From positions 6,510,001 to 6,574,000 of the forward strand of contig NZ_VFPO01000001.1 of the NCBI RefSeq assembly GCF_006716765.1: a DNA stretch of 64,000 nt. The letters are read 5' to 3'. Position 1 is the first letter of the stretch. Each line of letters opens with the position of its first letter. Position numbers and translations under genes: made by a program. Below the pieces are notes generated by a model. That model saw only the letters and a program-made list of their open reading frames with translations. It was not told the DNA's origin and searched no databases. The DNA comes from Actinomadura hallensis. Lineage in GTDB: Bacteria > Actinomycetota > Actinomycetes > Streptosporangiales > Streptosporangiaceae. Below are positions 58,269 to 64,000 of this stretch, piece by piece.

Positions 58269-59273
58269 CTAGCGCTTCGGGGTGCCGCTGCGCTTGCTGC
58301 GCGGCTTGCGCGTCGGCTGGTTCCGGACGACCTTCGGCTTCGCGGCGGTCCCGGAGACGGCCTCCCCGTCCTTCTTCAGCTTCGCCTTGCCGCCGGACGG
58401 GCTCTGGCCGTTCTTCGAACCGGCGGCCTTTGGCCCCGCCTTCGCGCCGGCCTTGGCCCCGGCCTTCGCGCCGCCCGACTTGGCGGTGGCGGCCGAGCCC
58501 TCGCCGGCGGCGTTGGGCGGTGGGTACCGCTTGAAGATGTAGTGCTGCTGCGCGAGGGTCCAGCTGTTCGTCGTGACCCAGTACATGAGGACGCCCAGCG
58601 GGAACCCGAGACCGAAGAGGCCGAACAGCGGCGCGAGGAAGACCATCATCTTCTGCGCCTGCATCATCGGGTTGTTCTCGTCGGTGACGGGCTGGCGCTT
58701 CATGCTCGCCCGGACGGTGAAGAACGTCGTGATGGAGCTGATGACCACGGCGACGCCGGTGACGACGATCGCGGTCCAGCTCTTGGGGTCCGAGCCCCAC
58801 GCGTTGAGGAAGGTGTCCGGGATGTGGGCGCCGAAGATGCTGGCCTGCTGCGCGCTCGCGACCAGGTCGGCGGAGACGGCGAAGACGCTCTCGCCCGGCT
58901 TCGCGTCGGAGATCTTCTTCAGGGTCTGGAACAGCCCGATGAAGATCGGCATCTGGACCAGGAGGGGAAGGCAGCCCGACAGCGGGTTGGCGCCGTTCTC
59001 CTGGTAGAGCTTCATGACCTCCTGGTTGAGGCGCTGCTTGTCGTTCTTGTACTTCTTGCGCAGCGCCTGGACCTTGGGGTTCAGCTCCTGCATCTTCCGC
59101 GAAGCGTGGATCTGCTTCACGAACAACGGGACGAGGATGACCCGCAGCAGGACGGTCAGCAGGATGATCGAGCCGCCCCAGGCCCATCCACTGTCCTCGG
59201 GGACGACGGTGCTCAGCCCCGTGTGGATCCACACGATGAGCTGAGCGACGATCTCGTACAACCAATCAAGCAC
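58269..59273 (-). CDS. yidC: Membrane protein insertase YidC
   Basis: 334 residues. The first membrane segment is LYEIVAQLIVWIHTGLS, then GGSIILLTVLLRVILVPLFVKQIHASRKMQELNPKVQALRKKYKNDKQRL and the LPLLVQMPIFIGLFQTL core. The C-terminal tail is Lys/Ala-rich (AKAGAKAGAKAGPKAAGSK) and long, as in other actinobacteria, and may bind ribosomes. It inserts membrane proteins alone or with SecYEG. GTG start overlaps the yidD stop by 8 bp. Confidence 0.95.
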   Translation of the reverse strand: MLDWLYEIVAQLIVWIHTGLSTVVPEDSGWAWGGSIILLTVLLRVILVPLFVKQIHASRKMQELNPKVQALRKKYKNDKQRLNQEVMKLYQENGANPLSGCLPLLVQMPIFIGLFQTLKKISDAKPGESVFAVSADLVASAQQASIFGAHIPDTFLNAWGSDPKSWTAIVVTGVAVVISSITTFFTVRASMKRQPVTDENNPMMQAQKMMVFLAPLFGLFGLGFPLGVLMYWVTTNSWTLAQQHYIFKRYPPPNAAGEGSAATAKSGGAKAGAKAGAKAGPKAAGSKNGQSPSGGKAKLKKDGEAVSGTAAKPKVVRNQPTRKPRSKRSGTPKR

Positions 59274-59724
59274 CGGGCAGCTCCTTGGGCTCTGCTAGGG
59301 CGTGGCCGCTCTCCTCGCGGCCGGAGTTCGAAGAAGCCGCCGCGGATCGCCTCTGCGGAGACGCCGTCCCCTCAGAGGCCCCGGAGGGGGTCGGTCGCTC
59401 CTGGGAGGCGTGCCCCTCAGGTCCCCCGGAGAAAGACGTCTCGGACGACTTCTTGGGCGGCACCGGGTCGTGGCCACCGGGGTGGAAGGGGTGGCACCGC
59501 GCGATCCGGCGGACCGTCAGCCACGTGCCGCGCAGCGCCCCGTGCACCTGGAGCGCCTCCAGGCCGTACGCGCTGCAACTCGGATGGAATCGGCACTGCT
59601 GCCCGAGCAGGGGACTCAAGAAGCGGCGGTAGGCGCGGACGAGAAGGATCAGCAGGGTCGCGACGGGGCCCGCCGACCCCGCCTGGTGCCGGGAGGCGAT
59701 CACCGTCCCTTGCCGACTCCTCAT
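59266..59724 (-). CDS. yidD: Membrane protein insertion efficiency factor YidD
   Basis: 152 residues. LLILLVRAYRRFLSPLLGQQCRFHPSCSAYGLEALQVHG and RIARCHPFHPGGHDPVP are the signature (C-x5-C and GGxDPVP). A Ser/Pro/Glu-rich extension of about 60 residues follows. The family helps YidC insertion; the short hairpin-like protein lies at the membrane. ATG overlaps the rnpA stop. Confidence 0.93.
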   Translation of the reverse strand: MRSRQGTVIASRHQAGSAGPVATLLILLVRAYRRFLSPLLGQQCRFHPSCSAYGLEALQVHGALRGTWLTVRRIARCHPFHPGGHDPVPPKKSSETSFSGGPEGHASQERPTPSGASEGTASPQRRSAAASSNSGREESGHALAEPKELPGA

Positions 59725-60086
59725 CTTCGCCCCTTGGACGCGGGCCGCAGCAGCCGGTCGAGCGCCAGCTCGAGATCCGCGGCCAATTCATCGTGGCGCG
59801 CCGTCCCCGCCCGGGGGTTGGCGCGCACTACGAGCAGGCTACCCGCTGCGAGCCGGTCGAGGTGCGGTCGCATCAGGTGCCGGAGCCGCCGCCGCACCCT
59901 GTTGCGGACGACGGCGTTCCCCACGTTGCGCGCCACGACGAACCCCACCAGCGGCGGGGTCTTCGCGTCGGCGTCGCCCGGGTGAAGCAGATGGACCACG
60001 ACAGTCGGCCGTCCGGCACGGCGACCGCGCCGGACGGCCAGGGTGAAGTCGTCCCGCCGCCGCATCCGGTTTCCGGACGGCAGCAC
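59721..60086 (-). CDS. rnpA: Ribonuclease P protein component
   Basis: 121 residues. VGFVVARNVGNAVVRNRVRRRLRHLMRPHLD holds the RNR motif that binds the RNase P RNA. It aids 5' maturation of tRNAs. GTG start at 60086, 12 bp after rpmH; the stop overlaps yidD. Confidence 0.95.
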   Translation of the reverse strand: MLPSGNRMRRRDDFTLAVRRGRRAGRPTVVVHLLHPGDADAKTPPLVGFVVARNVGNAVVRNRVRRRLRHLMRPHLDRLAAGSLLVVRANPRAGTARHDELAADLELALDRLLRPASKGRR

Positions 60087-60098
60087 TGTGGAGGGTCG

Positions 60099-60236
60099 TC
60101 AGACCGCGATGCGGGCGCGGCCCTTGCTGCGCCGGTTGCGCAGGATGGCCCGCCCGGCGCGAGTGCGCATGCGCAGCCGGAAGCCGTGCTTCTTGTGGCG
60201 ACGACGGTTGTTCGGCTGGAATGTACGCTTGCTCAC
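60099..60236 (-). CDS. rpmH: 50S ribosomal protein L34
   Basis: 45 residues, KRTFQPNNRRRHKKHGFRLR then MRTRAGRAILRNRRSKGR. GTG start at 60236. First gene of the operon, divergent from dnaA. Confidence 0.98.
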   Translation of the reverse strand: MSKRTFQPNNRRRHKKHGFRLRMRTRAGRAILRNRRSKGRARIAV

Positions 60237-60816
60237 TTTGAGGCTCCAGTGCTGCGGTCGGTTCGTCTGGTGAAGGCGCGATGGCTCGCATCGAGGGCCG
60301 CGTCCGGTCCCCCGCAGCGGGGGCCCACCCGAGCCTGCTGTGCGGTTCTGCCGGCGGGCACGCGTCATCTCCGTCGATGCGACTCGACCTCAGCACGTTA
60401 CGGGCAACCCGGGTACCCGGTCAAACGCGGCGGCGCCGCGGTGACGGGACGGACGGGTGAGCGGACGTGTTGCGGGTGGGGCCCGCAGCGGTTAGGGTCG
60501 TCCGGGCGAGCCGACTCCTTCGACGTTTCGACGTTCCGACGTCGGTGCCCGTCCCCCCGCACGTCCCGTTCAAGATCCGCCCCCGTCACCGGTCTCCAGA
60601 AGCCCGGAGATCTCCCGACCCCGCAGCAGGAACCCACCGTAGGGGTTTTGCACAGGGTGCCCCATGCTTATGCACAGCATGTGGACAACTCTGTGGACAA
60701 CTCGTGAGAGAGTAAGGCTTCCGCGTCGCGGCAGTGGCTCATGAGGCCGGTCGCGTCCCGCGGGACAGCCGGGCAGTCAGGTATCCCGTCGAACGGAGGG
60801 GGAGGGGACCTTGCGC
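60237..60816. promoter_or_regulatory. rpmH-dnaA divergent region with two perfect DnaA boxes
   Basis: TGTGGACAA occurs at 60680-60688 and 60692-60700, 12 bp apart, about 120 bp upstream of dnaA. They are the consensus actinobacterial DnaA boxes (TTGTCCACA) and suggest autoregulation of dnaA. The region also carries the rpmH promoter. No gene is seen. Confidence 0.8.
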
Positions 60817-62979
60817 ATGGACGGTCAAGATCTCGGATCAGTCTGGGCTCGGACCCTCACCGCGCTCTCCGAGAGCGATCTCTCCCCGAGCTACCGCGCA
60901 TGGCTGCCGATGGTGCGGCCGCTGGCGCTGGTCGAGGGGACCGCTCTGCTCGCGGCCCCGAACGAGTTCGCGAAGGACGCGCTGGAGACCCGGCTCCGCA
61001 ACCTCATCACGCAGGCCCTGTCCCATGAGCTGGGCAGGGAGATCCGCGTCGCCGTGACCGTCCAGCCGGAACCGCCCGCGGCGCCGGCCGCGGGGCCCGG
61101 CCCCCGGCCGGGGGAGCCCCTGTCGGCGCCCGTTCCGGGGCAGGGAGGCGGTCCCGGGACGCAGGAGGGCTCGCCCTCTTTTTCCGACCCCTACGGGGAG
61201 CGGCCGCCGGACGAGAGGGACCGGGATCGCGACCGCCCCTACACGGATCAGTCTTACGGGGAACAGCAGTACGGCGACCCCTCCTACACCGACCCCGCGC
61301 GCGGCGAGCGGTCCGACCGTCCCCATGCGGAGCGCCCCTACGGAGAGCCGTACGGGGACCAGTCGTATGGGGATCAGGGGTACCGGCCCCAGCCGGGAGG
61401 CGCCCACGGCCACGCAACGCCCGGAAGTTATCCACAGGCTCAGGACGACGAGCGTGGGACATATCCACCGGCTCCTCGTCCGCCTGCGTATGGGGCGGGC
61501 CCGGGTGGACGTGGCCCCACCCCATATGAAGGACGCGGTCCACAGGGCTACGCGGGTTACGGAGGGCAGGAGGGCTTCGGCGGCGAACCGTCCGGGCGGC
61601 CTCCGCGCTCCCATCTGCACGACCGCACTCTGGGCCCGCTGCGTCCCGGAGGCGGCCGCGCCGAAGACCAGGGGCACGAACCCCAGCACGGCGGGAGCGA
61701 GCCACAGCGCGGTCCTGCGGATGACACGTTCCCCGGAGCCGACCCCTCGTCGTTCTCCGGCGGCGAGCAGTACGGTGCGGGCGATCCGTACGGGAGCGGT
61801 GGCGAGCAGCAGTACCGCGGGGAAGAGCCCTATAGGGGTGAAGGCGCCGCCTTCCGTGACGAGGAGGGCTCCGACCCCCGCGGCCCTGTCCCCGTGCCAG
61901 GCGGCGGTGGAGGCGCCGGGGCGGTGACGGGCGCGTCCGAGCACGCGCGCCTGAACCCCAAGTACACGTTCGAGACCTTCGTCATCGGGTCGTCGAACAG
62001 GTTCGCGCACGCCGCCGCCGTGGCGGTGGCCGAGCAGCCGGCCAAGGCGTACAACCCGCTGTTCGTCTACGGCGACTCCGGGCTCGGCAAGACGCACCTT
62101 CTTCACGCGATCGGGCATTACGCGCAGAGCCTCTTCAATGGGGCGCGCGTCCGATACGTGAGCTCCGAGGAGTTCACGAACGACTTCATCAACTCGATCC
62201 GTGACGGAAAGGCCGACGGGTTCCGCCGCCGCTACCGCGATGTGGACATCCTCCTCGTCGACGACATCCAGTTCCTTGAAGGCAAGGAGCAGACACAAGA
62301 GGAGTTCTTCCACACCTTCAACACCCTGCACAACGCCAGCAAGCAGATCGTGATCTCCAGTGACCGCCCGCCCAAGGAGCTGGTGACGCTGGAGGACCGC
62401 CTGCGCAACCGGTTCGAGTGGGGGCTGACGACCGACGTCCAGCCGCCGGAGCTGGAGACGCGGATCGCGATCCTGCAGAAGAAGGCGCGCCAGGAGGGCC
62501 TGGCCGCGCCGCCGGACGTGCTGGAGTTCATCGCGTCGCAGATCGCGACGAACATCAGGGAGCTGGAGGGCGCGCTGATCCGGGTCACGGCGTTCGCGAG
62601 CCTGAACCGGCAGTCGGTGGACATGAAGCTCGCCGAGATCGTCCTGAAGGACCTCATCCCCAACGACACCGGGCCCGAGATCACCGCGGCGATGATCATG
62701 GCGCAGACGGTGGAGTACTTCGGGACCACGATCGAGGACCTGTGCGGGCCGTCGCGCTCGCGGATGCTGGTCACCGCGCGGCAGATCGCGATGTACCTGT
62801 GCCGTGAGCTGACGGACCTGTCCCTCCCCAAGATCGGTCAGCAGTTCGGGGGCCGGGACCACACGACGGTCATGCACGCCGAGCGCAAGATCCGGTCGCT
62901 GATGGCGGAGCGCCGTGCCATATACAACCAGGTCACGGAGCTGACGGGACGGATCAAGCACCAGGCCCGCAAGCGCTGA
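60817..62979 (+). CDS. dnaA: Chromosomal replication initiator DnaA
   Basis: 720 residues, longer than usual. Domain I: LSESDLSPSYRAWLPMVRPLALVEGTALLAAPNEFAKDALETRL. Domain II (about 90-378) is long, acidic and Tyr/Gly/Pro-rich with YGDPSYTDP and YGEPYGDQSYGDQGY runs. Domain III starts LNPKYTFETFVIGSSNRFAHAAAVAVAE, with GDSGLGKTHLLHAIG and ILLVDDIQFLEGKEQ. Domain IV ends GQQFGGRDHTTVMHAERKI, the DNA-binding signature. ATG at 60817 after GGAGGGG; TTG 60811 is the alternative. It opens oriC with ATP bound. Confidence 0.97.
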   Translation: MDGQDLGSVWARTLTALSESDLSPSYRAWLPMVRPLALVEGTALLAAPNEFAKDALETRLRNLITQALSHELGREIRVAVTVQPEPPAAPAAGPGPRPGEPLSAPVPGQGGGPGTQEGSPSFSDPYGERPPDERDRDRDRPYTDQSYGEQQYGDPSYTDPARGERSDRPHAERPYGEPYGDQSYGDQGYRPQPGGAHGHATPGSYPQAQDDERGTYPPAPRPPAYGAGPGGRGPTPYEGRGPQGYAGYGGQEGFGGEPSGRPPRSHLHDRTLGPLRPGGGRAEDQGHEPQHGGSEPQRGPADDTFPGADPSSFSGGEQYGAGDPYGSGGEQQYRGEEPYRGEGAAFRDEEGSDPRGPVPVPGGGGGAGAVTGASEHARLNPKYTFETFVIGSSNRFAHAAAVAVAEQPAKAYNPLFVYGDSGLGKTHLLHAIGHYAQSLFNGARVRYVSSEEFTNDFINSIRDGKADGFRRRYRDVDILLVDDIQFLEGKEQTQEEFFHTFNTLHNASKQIVISSDRPPKELVTLEDRLRNRFEWGLTTDVQPPELETRIAILQKKARQEGLAAPPDVLEFIASQIATNIRELEGALIRVTAFASLNRQSVDMKLAEIVLKDLIPNDTGPEITAAMIMAQTVEYFGTTIEDLCGPSRSRMLVTARQIAMYLCRELTDLSLPKIGQQFGGRDHTTVMHAERKIRSLMAERRAIYNQVTELTGRIKHQARKR
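61428..61436 (+). other. DnaA box inside the dnaA linker
   Basis: TTATCCACA, a perfect E. coli-type box, occurs in the domain II coding region. Confidence 0.5.
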
Positions 62980-63643
62980 CCGGTCCCCTCCGTGCACACT
63001 GTGGACAGGCCTGCACGACGCCTGTGGACGGGCTCCCTGCCCCTCGTCCACACCCCGCCCGGCCGACGGAACCGGCATAGGGCACGCATCACCAGAGAAC
63101 CGAAACCACTACTCACAAGTTGTGGAAAACTCTGGGGATTTTCGTGGATAACCCGGTGGGCAACCCCTGGAGAACCTGAGGATGAACCGTGGACGGATGT
63201 GGACCGCTGTGCACGACCGCCCCGCCTCCTGGGGACAACCCGTGGACATCCGGTGGACGGACTGGGGACGGGCCCGTGGACGGCCCCGGTGATCGGGCGC
63301 CGCTCGTGCACAGGCCGCCGAAACCACAGGCGTACCCGTGGAGAACTCGTGGAAAACCGGGGGATGACATGAGGACAGCGTGTGGGGACAGTTCCGCCGT
63401 CCCCAGGCGCCGTCGCGCCGTCCACTCCCCGTGCACAGGACCGGTGGACAGAGAAACCCGTCCTCACCTGCGGGAACGTGGCCTGTCCACACTATCCACG
63501 GCCCCTATGACGAGTACTGCACCTCTTATCTATCCAAGAAAAGATCCATCTCAAATCAGGGCCTGGGGAGAACCTGCCCCGAGCGCCCGGGCCGAGGCAG
63601 GATCACCTCACCGTTGTCCGACACCTGCAGGAGGCGGGTCCCC
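62980..63643. other. Probable chromosomal origin oriC
   Basis: The gap between dnaA and dnaN, about 660 bp, holds at least a dozen DnaA-box-like 9-mers in both directions: for example 63000-63008, 63023-63031, 63044-63052, 63121-63129, 63143-63151, 63188-63196, 63198-63206, 63241-63249, 63443-63451, 63483-63491 (CTGTCCACA) and 63492-63500 (CTATCCACG). An A/T-richer stretch near 63518-63558 is a candidate unwinding element. Few boxes are perfect, as in other actinomycetes. Confidence 0.9.
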
Positions 63644-64000
63644 TTGAAGTTCCGCATCGACAGAGACGCCCTCGCCGACGCCGTCGCCTGGACGGCGCGC
63701 ACGCTGCCCGTCCGGCCACCGGTACCGGTCCTCGCCGGAATGCACATCGTGGCCGGCGGCGAGGAGAACAGTGACCGGCTGAAGCTGTCCGCGTTCGACT
63801 ACGAGGTCTCCGCACAGGTGACCACGGACATCGATGTGGAGGAGGCGGGGACGGCGCTTGTGTCCGGACGGCTCCTCGCGGAGATCTCGCGCAGTCTCCC
63901 TCCCCACCCTGTGGAGGTGACGACAGACGGCGCGAAGGTGATGCTCCGCTGCGGCAGCGCGAAGTTCACACTTCTCACCATGCCTGTGGAGGACTACCCG
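63644..64000 (+). CDS. dnaN: DNA polymerase III sliding clamp (beta), partial
   Basis: 119 codons are visible and the gene runs off the right edge. TTG at 63644 follows GGAGG. LKFRIDRDALADAVAWTART, LSAFDYEVSAQV, LVSGRLLAEISRSLPPHPVEV and LRCGSAKFTLLTMPVEDYP match the first clamp domain. It forms the dimeric ring that holds polymerase on DNA. It follows oriC in the usual order. Confidence 0.96.
   Translation, partial: MKFRIDRDALADAVAWTARTLPVRPPVPVLAGMHIVAGGEENSDRLKLSAFDYEVSAQVTTDIDVEEAGTALVSGRLLAEISRSLPPHPVEVTTDGAKVMLRCGSAKFTLLTMPVEDYP

Noticed and set aside
62980..63643. CRISPR-like repeat array in the dnaA-dnaN gap
   Set aside because: The repeated 9-mers are degenerate DnaA boxes with irregular spacing and mixed direction, not a CRISPR.

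Overview
The window is high-GC actinobacterial chromosome around the replication origin. dnaA, an oriC-like gap full of DnaA boxes and the first 119 codons of dnaN fill the right end. To the left comes a set of neighbours I recognise from other actinomycetes: rpmH, rnpA, yidD, yidC, jag, rsmG, parA, parB, then trxA, trxB, sigM and its anti-sigma factor, murJ, pcnA, ino1, class A penicillin-binding proteins, rpsF, ssb, rpsR, rplI and dnaB. From memory this order resembles Streptomyces and, in part, Mycobacterium. GC content, GTG/TTG starts and apparent leaderless genes fit an Actinomadura/Streptosporangiales-type organism, but the genus is inference.

Layout. 1-4.3 kb: a partial VOC protein behind an ArsR regulator, then a repeat-containing membrane protein translationally coupled to a type II NADH dehydrogenase that carries a related membrane domain. 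4.3-7.1 kb: dnaB with a class 3 intein and a DnaA-box cluster upstream. 7.2-14.7 kb: a MATE transporter, two small genes with LexA-like boxes, a Tat amidase, the rpsF-ssb-rpsR-rplI operon, endonuclease IV and small membrane proteins. 14.7-17.9 kb: a repeat-rich gap, a barstar-family protein (with a broken remnant near 10 kb), an APH-family kinase and a MerR regulator. 17.9-28.7 kb: a GT87 glycosyltransferase, two tandem class A PBPs, a PadR regulator and inositol-phosphate synthase. 29-36 kb: a solute-binding lipoprotein, an MFS permease, bioA, pcnA and a YbaK protein. 36-46.3 kb: the cell-envelope cluster DUF6049-murJ-pseudokinase-sigM-anti-sigma, and trxB-trxA behind a SigR/SigH-type promoter. 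46.5-49.8 kb: an acetyltransferase, an aminotransferase and a D-Ala-D-Ala ligase. 49.8-53.7 kb: a nearly gene-free centromere-like segment with six perfect parS sites (a seventh lies at 48.77 kb), repeats and decayed gene fragments. 53.7-64 kb: parB-parA-rsmG, jag-yidC-yidD-rnpA-rpmH, dnaA, oriC and dnaN.

How it fits together. The right half holds initiation (DnaA, oriC, beta clamp), segregation (ParA, ParB, parS), membrane insertion (YidC) and peptidoglycan precursor export and synthesis (MurJ, its regulator, Ddl, PBPs). Two LexA-like boxes sit at small genes, DnaA boxes precede both dnaA and dnaB, and a thiol-stress promoter precedes trxBA. The most unusual items are the parS segment with UvrB- and ArgG-like fragments, the NDH-2 membrane-domain fusion, the intein with a decayed endonuclease, the two possible SOS microproteins, and a 332-bp overlap between the DUF6049 and murJ frames.
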